Assembly: GCA_028688995.1 (NCBI GenBank)
Contig: JAQTXB010000003.1
Span: 186,001 to 250,000 of the forward strand
Reading direction: 5' to 3'
DNA: 64,000 nt
Origin: Aliarcobacter sp.
GTDB lineage: Bacteria; Campylobacterota; Campylobacteria; Campylobacterales; Arcobacteraceae
A program made the translations under genes and the position numbers. Below the pieces are notes generated by a model. It worked only from the letters and a program-made list of their open reading frames with translations, ran no database searches and was not told the DNA's origin. Shown here one piece after another: positions 10,379-20,413 of the stretch (the first letter of the stretch is position 1; every line of letters starts with the position of its first letter).

Positions 10379-11245
10379 ATGGATTTAAGAAACTTATTTA
10401 GCAAAATATCTTTTGATACAAAATCAAAAGAACAGCCAACAAAAAAAGATGCACCAAGTCACTGGATTAAGTGTCCAGAATGTAATGCATTAATGTTTTT
10501 TAAAGAGGTGGAAGCTCAAGACAATATTTGTCCAAAATGTAATTTTCATATGAGAATTGGGGCAAAAAGAAGAATTGAAATTTTAACTGATAAAGATAGT
10601 TTTGTTGAGTTTGATGCTGAGTTAAAACCTAATGATCCTCTAAAATTTGTTGATAAAACTTCTTATAAAAAAAGAGTAGAAGAAGCACTTAAAAACACTG
10701 GACGTACATCTTCTGTTGTAAGTGGTGAAGCTACTATTAATCAAATTCCAGTTCAATTAGTAGTATTCGATTTTGCTTATATGGGTGGAAGTTTAGGTTC
10801 TGTTGAGGGTGAAAAAATTGTTCGAGCAGTAAATAGAGCTATTGAAAAACATCAAGGTGTTATTATTATTTCAGCTTCTGGGGGTGCTAGAATGCAAGAA
10901 TCAACATTTGCTTTAATGCAAATGGCAAAAACTTCAGCGGCTCTTAAAAAACTTGACCATGCAAAACTTCCATACATTTCTGTATTAACAGATCCAACAA
11001 TGGGTGGAGTTTCTGCTTCATTTGCATTTTTAGGTGATATTATTATGGCAGAGCCAGGTGCATTAATTGGATTTGCAGGACAAAGAGTTATCAAACAAAC
11101 AATTGGAGCTGATTTACCAGCAGGATTTCAAAGAGCTGAGTTCTTACTTAAAAATGGTTCAATTGATATGGTTGTAAATAGATCTGCTATGAAACAAACA
11201 TTAACAGATTTATTAAGTATGTTTAAAAAAGAAAAGATTAGTTAA
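10379..11245 (+). CDS. accD: acetyl-CoA carboxylase carboxyltransferase subunit beta
   Basis: Zn ribbon CPECNALMFFKEVEAQDNICPKCNFH; SGGARMQES; DPTMGGVSASFA. Confidence 0.95.
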   Translation: MDLRNLFSKISFDTKSKEQPTKKDAPSHWIKCPECNALMFFKEVEAQDNICPKCNFHMRIGAKRRIEILTDKDSFVEFDAELKPNDPLKFVDKTSYKKRVEEALKNTGRTSSVVSGEATINQIPVQLVVFDFAYMGGSLGSVEGEKIVRAVNRAIEKHQGVIIISASGGARMQESTFALMQMAKTSAALKKLDHAKLPYISVLTDPTMGGVSASFAFLGDIIMAEPGALIGFAGQRVIKQTIGADLPAGFQRAEFLLKNGSIDMVVNRSAMKQTLTDLLSMFKKEKIS

Positions 11246-11248
11246 TAA

Positions 11249-11860
11249 TTGATGTTATCAAATCTTGAAAAAGCTTTGGGTTTTAAACTTGAAGCTTTTA
11301 ATCTCTTATATGTTTTATGTGATTATGAAACACTTCTGAAAAAAAATATCTCACTAGAAAAATTTGTAGATTTATGTAAAAAAAAAGATGTAAAAATAGT
11401 TCAATACAGAGATAAAATTTCTTCTTTAGAAGAGCAAAAAACAAATCTTTTATATTTAAAATCAGAGCTTAATATTCCAATAATTATAAATGATAAAATA
11501 GAATTAATTGAGTTTGCAGATGGTTTACATTTAGGACAAGAAGATTTAGACAAAATTCATAAAGATAAGAAATTAGCAGTAAAACTTGTGCGATTAAAAA
11601 TAAAAGATAAACTTCTTGGCATTTCAACCCACAATGAATTAGAAATTTTAGAGGCTAACGAATTAGCAATTGATATGATTGGACTTGGTGCATATAAAAA
11701 TACGAGTACGAAAGATGTATCAACAATTTTAGGTTCTAAAATTTCATATTTAGCAAAAATTTCAAAACATCCAGTTTGTGCAATTGGTGGTGTAAAAATT
11801 GAAGATATTATAGAAAATATTAGATTTAATGTGGTAGGAAGTGGATTTTATGAAGATTAA
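11249..11860 (+). CDS. thiamine phosphate synthase family protein (ThiE-like)
   Basis: VQYRDK, IIINDKIELIEFADGLHLGQED, GLGAYKNTSTKD, CAIGGVKIEDI. Confidence 0.8.
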   Translation: MMLSNLEKALGFKLEAFNLLYVLCDYETLLKKNISLEKFVDLCKKKDVKIVQYRDKISSLEEQKTNLLYLKSELNIPIIINDKIELIEFADGLHLGQEDLDKIHKDKKLAVKLVRLKIKDKLLGISTHNELEILEANELAIDMIGLGAYKNTSTKDVSTILGSKISYLAKISKHPVCAIGGVKIEDIIENIRFNVVGSGFYED

Positions 11861-12305
11861 TATTTATTCAATAATTAAACCATCAAAAGATGAGTTTGAT
11901 GTTTTAATAAAAGAGTTTATAAAAATGTCTTCAAAATATGCAAAAGTTGAAGTATTTTATATATTTAATAAAAATATAGCAAAAGCACAAACCATTGGAG
12001 AAAAAGAGGCTCAACAATCTTATAGTGAAACCTATGAACCATTACTAAAAGGATACAATATTGCCCTTGATGTTCTTGGGAAAAAAGTTGATACCTATGC
12101 TTTTTCCTCACTACTTGAAGATAAAAATGAAGTTAACTTTTTCATTGGTGGGGCATATGGATTTCAAAGGGAATTTCTAACTAAATGTGATAGTGTAATA
12201 TCACTAAGCGATTTAACAATGGCACATAAAGTTGCTAATGTAGTTTTAACAGAACAGATATTTAGAGCATTAAGCATTCAAAATAATCATCCGTATCATA
12301 AGTAA
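11841..12305 (+). CDS. rlmH: 23S rRNA (pseudouridine1915-N3)-methyltransferase
   Basis: FFIGGAYGFQREF, ISLSDLTMAHKVANVVLTEQIFRALSIQNNHPYHK. Confidence 0.93.
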   Translation: MDFMKINIYSIIKPSKDEFDVLIKEFIKMSSKYAKVEVFYIFNKNIAKAQTIGEKEAQQSYSETYEPLLKGYNIALDVLGKKVDTYAFSSLLEDKNEVNFFIGGAYGFQREFLTKCDSVISLSDLTMAHKVANVVLTEQIFRALSIQNNHPYHK

Positions 12306-12367
12306 TTTATAAACATTTTTGTATAATGAAAAAATAAATAAGAGTTCATAATAAAAAAGGATAGAAA

Positions 12368-13381
12368 ATGGGTTTTAAGAAATATTTTATTTTCTCAATA
12401 ATCTTAATTGTAGCCGTATTTGGTTTTGCATATAGCTTAGAGTTAGGTGATTACAATTTTACAATGTTTGATTATTCACTTACGTTACCAGTTGCAGCGT
12501 GGTTAATAATCCCAATATCTTTATTAGCAATAGTTACTTTTGTACATATCTTATGGTATGGAATGATTAACTATTTTAAACATAGAGCTGTTCTAAAAGA
12601 CCATGAAACAATGATTAAAATGATTAAATCAAATCTACTAGAAAAAGATGAAACATATAAATTCAAAACAAAAGAGTTTAAAAATCTTTCTTCTATTCTT
12701 TCTCAACTAAAAATTGATGTTCAAGCTAATAGATTTACTTCTTCAGATGAAGAATTAAATAAAATAGTTGCTGGTGTTCAAGATATAAAAGATGGAAAAT
12801 ATGTAAGTGAAAAAGTAATTAAAATAAATGAAACTACAACACTAGCTAATTTAAACATGTTAAATAAAGTAAATGAGCAAATAGATTTTGCAGTTGATGT
12901 TCTTAAAAAACCAGAAAATTACTCTTCTAATGTAGTATTACAATCTTTTGAAAATGTATTAAAAGATAAAAGTATGACTACAATGAAAAAAGTATATAAA
13001 AATGTAAAACTAGACAAAGATATGGCAAAAAAACTTTTTGAAAAAGATGCTGCTAATAATGAATTTGGTTTTACAACTGAAGAGATTTTAAAAATTGTAA
13101 AAGATTTAGATTATAAAAAAGATGATTTTATAATGTTAGCAAAAAATTACGAAACAATTTTAAAACCTGACCAAATTATTGCATTATTTGAAAAACTATC
13201 ATCTGAAATTGAAGATGCAACGTCTGCATATTTACATGTATTATTTGAATATGAAATGATTACTAAAGCAAAAGAAGTTTTAGTTAATACAAAAGATGGT
13301 GAATATTCACCATTTAAAGCACTTTTAGATTTAAAAGAAGCTGGAAAACACTACAATTTAGAAGCGATATCTTACAAATAA
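12368..13381 (+). CDS. membrane-anchored protein of unknown function
   Basis: 337-aa ORF with two N-terminal TM segments then hydrophilic helical domain. Confidence 0.65.
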   Translation: MGFKKYFIFSIILIVAVFGFAYSLELGDYNFTMFDYSLTLPVAAWLIIPISLLAIVTFVHILWYGMINYFKHRAVLKDHETMIKMIKSNLLEKDETYKFKTKEFKNLSSILSQLKIDVQANRFTSSDEELNKIVAGVQDIKDGKYVSEKVIKINETTTLANLNMLNKVNEQIDFAVDVLKKPENYSSNVVLQSFENVLKDKSMTTMKKVYKNVKLDKDMAKKLFEKDAANNEFGFTTEEILKIVKDLDYKKDDFIMLAKNYETILKPDQIIALFEKLSSEIEDATSAYLHVLFEYEMITKAKEVLVNTKDGEYSPFKALLDLKEAGKHYNLEAISYK

Positions 13382-14313
13382 TGAATAAAAAACTTGATTT
13401 TAGCCGACCCCTTATGGTGTTGGCGCCACTTGCTGGTTATACTGATTTACCTTTTCGTTCTGTTGTTAAAAAATTTGGTGCAGATTTAACAATTTCTGAG
13501 ATGATTTCATCAAATGCTTTAGTTTATAAATCTGCAAGAACTCTTAAAATGATAGAAAAATCCCCAACTGAAGATCCTTATTTTGTACAAATTGCTGGAA
13601 ATAGTGTAGAACTTGTTCGTGATGCTGTTTTGCTTTTAAATGATGTTGAAGGAATTGATGGAATTGATTTAAACTGTGGATGTCCTGCTCCAAAAGTTTT
13701 TAATCATGGAAGTGGCTCAAACCTTTTAGGTGATTTAAAAAAACTTGAAGAGATTTTATCAACTGTAAAAAAATATTCAAAAAAACAATACACAAGTGCA
13801 AAAGTAAGAATTGGAGTAAATGATAAAATTCCAGTTGAAATTGGAAAAGCAGTTGAAGCTTGTGGAGTAGATTTTGTTTCAGTTCATGGAAGAACAAGAG
13901 CAGGAAAATATAAAGCACCTGTTGATTATGATGCAATAAAAGCTATGAAAGAGGCTATTTCAATTCCTGTAATTGCAAATGGCGATATTAAAGATTATGA
14001 TAAAGCTAAAGAAGTTTTAGCATACACAAATGCAGATGGTGTAATGATAGGTCGTGGTGCTATTGGAAAACCTTGGGTATTTTATCAATTAAAACATGGT
14101 ATTGAAGATATTTCAAGTGAAATGAAAAAAGAGATTATTTTAGAACACTTTGATGCTATGTTAAAATTCCATGGGCCTCATGGTGCTATTATGTTTAGAA
14201 AATTATTACACTCGTATTCAAAAGGTTACACAGGTGCCAATGAATTTAGAGATATTGTAAATAAAATCTCTGATATTGATGTTATGAGAGATATGATAGA
14301 AAACTTCTTTTAA
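13381..14313 (+). CDS. dusB: tRNA-dihydrouridine synthase
   Basis: MVLAPLAGYTDLPFR, GIDLNCGCPAPKV, SVHGRTRAGKYK, PVIANGDI. Confidence 0.9.
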   Translation: MNKKLDFSRPLMVLAPLAGYTDLPFRSVVKKFGADLTISEMISSNALVYKSARTLKMIEKSPTEDPYFVQIAGNSVELVRDAVLLLNDVEGIDGIDLNCGCPAPKVFNHGSGSNLLGDLKKLEEILSTVKKYSKKQYTSAKVRIGVNDKIPVEIGKAVEACGVDFVSVHGRTRAGKYKAPVDYDAIKAMKEAISIPVIANGDIKDYDKAKEVLAYTNADGVMIGRGAIGKPWVFYQLKHGIEDISSEMKKEIILEHFDAMLKFHGPHGAIMFRKLLHSYSKGYTGANEFRDIVNKISDIDVMRDMIENFF

Positions 14314-14401
14314 GCTTTTAATATAATTCAAAACTTATTTGGATAAAATATTACACTTTATATAAATAAAGAAATTATATATCGTTTAATAAAGGAAATA
14401 T

Positions 14402-15220
14402 TTGTCTAAATACTATTTTGAATTAACCCTTAAACCAGATAATAACTACGAACTTTTTTTAGATTTATTAAATGCCGTAACTACTGATGCTATTGAAGAA
14501 CTTGATGGAACTTTGATTGTAAGAAGTGAAGATGAGCTTGATGATTTAATTTTTGGTGTACAAGAGTTTATAATAGCACTAGATACAAAGTGTGAAATAA
14601 CTTATGAAAAAAAAGAGAATATAGATTGGATAAAACAGTACCAAGAATCAGTTAAAGCTGTTGAAGTTGGAAGTTTTTATATAAGACCTGAATGGGAAGA
14701 GAAAAAAAATGGTAAAATTGATATTATAATCAATCCAGCTCTATCTTTTGGTTCTGGTCACCATGAAACTACATCTTCTTGTATTGAAGCTATCGATGAA
14801 TTTGTAAATGATAAACAAACAGTTTTAGATGTTGGAACTGGAAGTGGGATCTTGGCAATTGCAGCTGCAAAAAAAGGTTGTATAGTTGATATTTGTGATA
14901 CTGATGAAGTTTGTGTTGTAGATACAAAATCAAATTTTGAATTAAATGGCGTAACATTTAATGATTCATGGGTTGGTTCAACAAATAAAACAACAAAAAA
15001 ATATGATGTGGTAATTGCAAATATTGTTGCTGATGTTTTAGTAATGATTGCTTCAGATTTAAAAAAATGTTTAAATGAGAATGGAATTTTGATAATTTCA
15101 GGTATATTAGATAAACATATTAATAGAGTTTTGAGTAAATTTAATGATTTAGAGCAAATCAAACTTATCCATAAAAATGAGTGGATGAGTGTTGTATTTA
15201 AAAATAATAAGGAGTTTTAG
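14402..15220 (+). CDS. prmA: ribosomal protein L11 methyltransferase
   Basis: NPALSFGSGHHETT, VLDVGTGSGILAIAAAKKG, DVVIANIVADVL; TTG start. Confidence 0.93.
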   Translation: MSKYYFELTLKPDNNYELFLDLLNAVTTDAIEELDGTLIVRSEDELDDLIFGVQEFIIALDTKCEITYEKKENIDWIKQYQESVKAVEVGSFYIRPEWEEKKNGKIDIIINPALSFGSGHHETTSSCIEAIDEFVNDKQTVLDVGTGSGILAIAAAKKGCIVDICDTDEVCVVDTKSNFELNGVTFNDSWVGSTNKTTKKYDVVIANIVADVLVMIASDLKKCLNENGILIISGILDKHINRVLSKFNDLEQIKLIHKNEWMSVVFKNNKEF

Positions 15221-15223
15221 TTT

Positions 15224-17272
15224 ATGGCTAAAAAACAACAAAATAATAACAATTTTAATAATAGTAACAACAATAATAAAAACAATGATAATGGAAACAA
15301 TTTTTTTAATAACAATCCATTATTAATTTTTGTAATTTTTTCTATAGTTACAATATTTGCATTTAAAGCTATTTTCCCAGAAGATCAAATGGGTGGTGAT
15401 GCTACAAATTCAAATATACAAGCATTTGGACAAACATCTAATAAAACAATTGCATATTCTGATTTGAAAACTTTAATTAGTTCTGGAAAAATAGATTATG
15501 TAGGTATTGGAAATACACAAATCAAAGCTATCTCAAAAGCTGGAACAGGTTCAATTACAACTTTTACAGCAAGAAGAGTAGTTCCTGATAATACTTTAAT
15601 TCCAGAATTAGAGAAAAATAATATATCTTATGGTGGAATAAACGAAGAAAATATCCTAGCTGATATTTTATTTGGATGGGTTTTACCTATATTTATTTTC
15701 TTTGCTATTTGGATGTTTATTGCAAAAAGAATGCAAAAATCTATGGGTGGAGGTTCAGGAGGAATTCTTGGAATTGGATCATCTAAAAAGATGATAAATT
15801 CTGAAAAACCAAATGTAACTTTTGATGATATGGCTGGAAATAAAGAAGCAAAAGAAGAAGTTCAAGAAATTGTTGATTTCTTGAAATCTCCAGATAGATA
15901 TGTAAGACTTGGAGCACAAATTCCAAAAGGTGTTTTATTAGTAGGACCTCCAGGTACAGGAAAAACACTTTTAGCAAAAGCAGTTGCTGGTGAAGCAAAT
16001 GTTGAATTTTTATCAGTTTCGGGTTCTGCATTTATTGAAATGTTCGTAGGAGTTGGAGCATCAAGAGTTAGAGATTTATTTGAGCAAGCAAAAAAAGTAG
16101 CACCTGCTATTATTTTTATTGATGAAATTGACGCTATTGGAAAAAGCAGAGCAAGTGGCGGTCCAATGGGTGGAAATGACGAAAGAGAACAAACATTAAA
16201 TCAGCTTTTAGCTGAAATGGATGGATTCTCAACTGAACATGCACCTGTTATTGTACTTGCTGCAACTAATAGACCAGAAGTTTTAGATCCAGCACTTTTA
16301 AGACCAGGTAGATTTGATAGACAAGTTTTAGTTGATAAACCTGATTATGAAGGAAGAATTGAAATTTTAAATGTTCATATCAAAGATGTAAAACTTGGGA
16401 AAAACGTAGATTTAAAAGAGATTGCAAAAATGACAGCAGGCCTTGCAGGTGCTGATTTAGCAAATATCATAAATGAAGCTGCACTTTTAGCTGGTCGTGC
16501 TTCAAAAGATCAAGTAGATCCAAGTGATTTTAAAGAGGCAGTTGAGAGACAAATTGCTGGTTTAGAGAAAAAATCAAAAAGAATTTCTCCAAAAGAGAGA
16601 AAAATTGTGGCGTACCATGAATCAGGTCATGCTTTAATTGCTGAAATTACAAAGGGCGCAAATAAAGTAAATAAAGTATCAATAGTTCCTAGAGGACTTG
16701 CTGCTTTAGGATATACTTTAAATACTCCAGAAGAGAATAAATACTTAATGCAAAAACATGAGCTTATTGCTGAAGTTGATGTTCTTTTAGGTGGAAGAGC
16801 TGCTGAAGAGGTATTTATTGGAGAAATTTCTACAGGTGCTGGAAATGACCTTGAAAGAGCAACTGGAATTATTAAATCTATGGCTACAATTTATGGTATG
16901 AGTGACATTGCTGGACTTATGGTTTTAGAAAAAAGATCTAATCAATTCTTAGGTGGTCAAACTCAAAAAGATTTCTCTGATGCAATGGCTAAAGATTTAG
17001 ATGATCATACTAAAAATTTATTAAATGAAAGATATGAAATTGTTTTACAAAAATTAAGAGACAATAGCGTTTCAATTGAACAAATGACAGCTGAATTATT
17101 AGATATTGAAGTTATTTCAGGTGAAAGAGTTAGAGAAATAATTACATTAAATGGTGGAGAAGTTTTCATTGATGGAGATTTACACTCAGATGCAATTGTT
17201 GAAACAAAACAACAAGAAACTGTAGTTGAAGATAGTTCAATTAACAGTGATGATACTACAGAAAATAAATAG
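15224..17272 (+). CDS. ftsH: ATP-dependent zinc metalloprotease FtsH
   Basis: GPPGTGKTLLAKAVAGEA, IIFIDEIDAIG, AYHESGHALIAE zinc-binding motif; Asn-rich N-terminus. Confidence 0.97.
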   Translation: MAKKQQNNNNFNNSNNNNKNNDNGNNFFNNNPLLIFVIFSIVTIFAFKAIFPEDQMGGDATNSNIQAFGQTSNKTIAYSDLKTLISSGKIDYVGIGNTQIKAISKAGTGSITTFTARRVVPDNTLIPELEKNNISYGGINEENILADILFGWVLPIFIFFAIWMFIAKRMQKSMGGGSGGILGIGSSKKMINSEKPNVTFDDMAGNKEAKEEVQEIVDFLKSPDRYVRLGAQIPKGVLLVGPPGTGKTLLAKAVAGEANVEFLSVSGSAFIEMFVGVGASRVRDLFEQAKKVAPAIIFIDEIDAIGKSRASGGPMGGNDEREQTLNQLLAEMDGFSTEHAPVIVLAATNRPEVLDPALLRPGRFDRQVLVDKPDYEGRIEILNVHIKDVKLGKNVDLKEIAKMTAGLAGADLANIINEAALLAGRASKDQVDPSDFKEAVERQIAGLEKKSKRISPKERKIVAYHESGHALIAEITKGANKVNKVSIVPRGLAALGYTLNTPEENKYLMQKHELIAEVDVLLGGRAAEEVFIGEISTGAGNDLERATGIIKSMATIYGMSDIAGLMVLEKRSNQFLGGQTQKDFSDAMAKDLDDHTKNLLNERYEIVLQKLRDNSVSIEQMTAELLDIEVISGERVREIITLNGGEVFIDGDLHSDAIVETKQQETVVEDSSINSDDTTENK

Positions 17273-17290
17273 ACTTCTATTTATATTTTA

Positions 17291-17316
17291 GGGTAAAAGA
17301 CTATAGTTTTTTACCC
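17291..17316 (+). terminator. putative rho-independent terminator after ftsH
   Basis: GGGTAAAA...TTTTACCC hairpin 19 nt past the ftsH stop. Confidence 0.6.
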
Positions 17317-17456
17317 ACTCTTAAACACTCTCAATCAAATATTATTTTTTATTAATTTAAGTTATAATTGAGTGTAATAACATTTATATAGGAACACAAT
17401 GCACAAATTTTTTTATATATTCTTTAATGAAAATATCAATTTAGAAGGTAATAATT

Positions 17457-18545
17457 ATGTCTAGAATATTTAGAAGAGTATTTATCTTAAATTTTATAAT
17501 ATCATTAATTGGACTTTTATTATATTCACAATTAACTTTAATGCCATTTGAAAAAGAGTTCATTTATTTAAGTATCATTTTAATTTTATCTTCAATAATA
17601 ATCTCTTTTTTAGTCTCTAAAATAGTAATTTTGCCAATAGTTTTAAATTTAAAGAATAATCAAAAAGAGTTTGAAAAATCTAATAATGATATGAAAAATA
17701 TTACTCATCAGAAATCTTTTGAATTAGAATTAGTAAACACAGCTTTACAAGAAAAATATAAAGAACAAAAAGAGTTAGCTGAATTTTTACAAGAAAAATT
17801 AACATTAGAAACTTTAAATAGAGAGAAAAAAGAAGAGTTATTAATTCATCAATCAAGATTAGCAGGAATTGGAAAGATTTCAATAAATATGCTAGATGAG
17901 TGTGAAGAATCAATTTCAAGTTTGAATTTTATTTTACAAAATATAAATACTATTCATAAACAAATAAATTTTAAAAATGAACTTGTAAATAAATCAATGG
18001 AACAACTATATAGAATAATAAATGAAATGCATTTGAAAAATGAAGAATTAAAAAATTTCATTAAACCAAATGAAGTGAAAAAAGAGTTTTATTTAGATGA
18101 AATTGTAATGGAATCTTTGTCAATGTTAGAAGAAACATTTATGAGTCATAATATAAAAATTGATTATAATTTTAGTAAATCAATTAATCTATTTGGTTTT
18201 CCAACAGAATTTTCACAAGTTATTTTTAATATTCTTCAAAATGCTAAAGATGCACTTATTGAAAAAAATATTACTCCTAAAAAAGTTTTTGTTAGTATAA
18301 AAAAAGATCAAGAGTTTGCTTATGTATATATTCTTGATAATGCTGGTGGAGTAGCTTCAAGTATTATTGATAGTATATTTGAACCATATTTTACAACTAA
18401 ATCATATAAAAAAGCTTCTGGTTTAGGACTTTTTATCTCCAAAATTATTATTGAAGAGAATATGCAAGGTAAATTAGAATTTGAAAATGCTAGTGAGGGT
18501 GCAAAATTTATCATAAAACTTCCTCTTTTCGATGAAGAAAAATAG
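17457..18545 (+). CDS. histidine kinase-like protein with HATPase domain; canonical phosphoacceptor His apparently absent
   Basis: Two N-terminal TMs, coiled coil, N-box ILQNAKDALIE, ILDNAGG, SGLGLFISKII. Confidence 0.75.
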   Translation: MSRIFRRVFILNFIISLIGLLLYSQLTLMPFEKEFIYLSIILILSSIIISFLVSKIVILPIVLNLKNNQKEFEKSNNDMKNITHQKSFELELVNTALQEKYKEQKELAEFLQEKLTLETLNREKKEELLIHQSRLAGIGKISINMLDECEESISSLNFILQNINTIHKQINFKNELVNKSMEQLYRIINEMHLKNEELKNFIKPNEVKKEFYLDEIVMESLSMLEETFMSHNIKIDYNFSKSINLFGFPTEFSQVIFNILQNAKDALIEKNITPKKVFVSIKKDQEFAYVYILDNAGGVASSIIDSIFEPYFTTKSYKKASGLGLFISKIIIEENMQGKLEFENASEGAKFIIKLPLFDEEK

Positions 18546-18573
18546 AGTTTTTTATAAAACTTTATTTTTAGTA

Positions 18574-18602
18574 TTGACAAATAAAAATTTATTAATTATA
18601 CT
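18574..18602 (+). promoter_or_regulatory. sigma70-type promoter upstream of leuA leader
   Basis: TTGACA (18574-18579), 17-nt spacer, TATACT (18597-18602). Confidence 0.75.
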
Positions 18603-18636
18603 TAAACACTTTAAAACAAAAAACAAGGAGAGATAT

Positions 18637-18714
18637 ATGAAAATATTTAATTTTTATAATAACCATTTCATCAAAAGTGTTAACTCTCTTCTGCTTCTTT
18701 CTTTTTCTCTCTAA
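18637..18714 (+). CDS. putative leucine-rich leader (attenuator) peptide for leuA
   Basis: AAGGAG RBS 6 nt upstream of ATG; MKIFNFYNNHFIKSVNSLLLLSFSL with CTT CTG CTT CTT ... CTC. Confidence 0.65.
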   Translation: MKIFNFYNNHFIKSVNSLLLLSFSL

Positions 18715-18816
18715 TTATAAATTTTTATAATTACAATCACAACAAAATAATCAAAACACAGTTTTTCTTTTTTTATTTAAAAAAAGATATAATAAATAAC
18801 ATTTTAAAAGGTTAAT

Positions 18817-20373
18817 ATGATGGATAAAAATAAAATTATAGTATTTGATACAACATTAAGAGACGGTGAACAAAGTCCTGGTTGTTCTATGAACACTGAA
18901 GAAAAAATTAAAATAGCTTTACAATTAGAAAAATTAGGTGTAGATGTAATTGAAGCTGGATTCGCTGCAGCAAGTCCAGGAGATTTTGATGCTGTTAGCA
19001 GAATTGCTGAAATTGTTAAAAATTCAAGTATCTGTTCATTAGCAAGAGCAATAGAAAATGACATTAAACAAGCTGGTTTAGCTGTTAAACATGCTCCAAA
19101 ACATAGAATCCATACTTTTATTGCAACTTCACCAATACATATGAAATATAAATTAAAAATGAGTGAAGAAGAAGTAATTAAAAGAGCAATTCATGCAGTT
19201 CAATATGCAAAAACGTTTGTTGATGATGTTGAGTTCTCTTTAGAAGATGCTGGAAGAAGTGAAATTTCATTTATGAAAGAAGTAATGGATGCAGTTATTG
19301 GAGCAGGTGCTAGAACTATTAACTTACCAGATACTGTGGGATATAGATTACCAACAGAATTAGGTGCAATGGTTAAAGAATTAAGTGCATATGCTGGTGA
19401 TAGAGCAATTATTTCAGTTCATAATCACAATGACTTAGGATTAGCAACAGCAAATACTTTAGCTGCTGTTTTAAATGGTGCTAGACAAATAGAAGTTACA
19501 ATAAATGGATTAGGTGAGAGAGCTGGTAATTCAGCTTTAGAAGAAGCTGTAATGGCAATTAAAACACGAAAAGATGCTTTTGGTGATTTATATACAAATA
19601 TCAACACACCTGAAATTTATGCAACTTCTAGATTAGTAGCAACTGTAACGGGAGTTGAGCCACAACAAAATAAAGCAATTGTTGGGAAAAATGCATTTTC
19701 ACATGAGAGTGGAATTCACCAAGATGGTGTTTTAAAACATCAAGAAACTTATGAAATTATGAAACCTGAAGATGTTGGAGTATTTAAAGATTCTACTTTA
19801 ATTTTAGGAAAACACTCAGGTCGAGCTGCATTTAGAGATAAAATTATTCATTTAGGATTTGATAAAGTAAGTGAGGAAGAGTTAAATGCTGCTTTTGAAA
19901 AATTCAAAAATTTAGCAGATAAGAAAAAAGACGTTACAGATGATGATATTAGAATGTTAATTACTGATGAATCGTTAAATCAAGATAAAACTTATGAGTT
20001 AATTGGATTACAAATATCAGATTGTACAGCAGGTGTTCCAACGGCTGCTGTTGCTATTAAATATAAAGATGAAATAATTAAAGATGCAGCAATTGGTGAT
20101 GGAACTATGGATGCTATTTTTAAAACTATTGATAGATTAACAGGTTACAATGGGGAATTAAAAGATTACAAAGTAACTTCAGTAACTGAAGGGAAAGATG
20201 CCCTTGCAAAAGTTACTACAAGAGTTTCTTTTGATCAAACAAGTCCTTCTTTTGTTGGACATGGATTAAGTATAGATACAATGCTTGCAACTGCGAAGGC
20301 ATATTTAGGAGCTTTAAACTCTTATCTTTCTCAAAAAGAGAGATTGTCTAAAAATAACGAACATCAAATCTAG
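18817..20373 (+). CDS. leuA: 2-isopropylmalate synthase
   Basis: [40 protein letters not shown]. Confidence 0.95.
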   Translation: MMDKNKIIVFDTTLRDGEQSPGCSMNTEEKIKIALQLEKLGVDVIEAGFAAASPGDFDAVSRIAEIVKNSSICSLARAIENDIKQAGLAVKHAPKHRIHTFIATSPIHMKYKLKMSEEEVIKRAIHAVQYAKTFVDDVEFSLEDAGRSEISFMKEVMDAVIGAGARTINLPDTVGYRLPTELGAMVKELSAYAGDRAIISVHNHNDLGLATANTLAAVLNGARQIEVTINGLGERAGNSALEEAVMAIKTRKDAFGDLYTNINTPEIYATSRLVATVTGVEPQQNKAIVGKNAFSHESGIHQDGVLKHQETYEIMKPEDVGVFKDSTLILGKHSGRAAFRDKIIHLGFDKVSEEELNAAFEKFKNLADKKKDVTDDDIRMLITDESLNQDKTYELIGLQISDCTAGVPTAAVAIKYKDEIIKDAAIGDGTMDAIFKTIDRLTGYNGELKDYKVTSVTEGKDALAKVTTRVSFDQTSPSFVGHGLSIDTMLATAKAYLGALNSYLSQKERLSKNNEHQI

Positions 20374-20377
20374 TAAA

Positions 20378-20404
20378 ATGTAAAGTAGTTTAACTACTTT
20401 ACAT
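20378..20404. repeat. perfect inverted repeat (12-bp stem) between leuA and the K+ channel gene
   Basis: ATGTAAAGTAGT-TTA-ACTACTTTACAT; no strong T-tail follows. Confidence 0.7.
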
Positions 20405-20413
20405 TAAGTTCCT

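Noticed and set aside
14758-15162. 134-aa minus-strand ORF
   Set aside because: Antisense to prmA, which has clear methyltransferase motifs.
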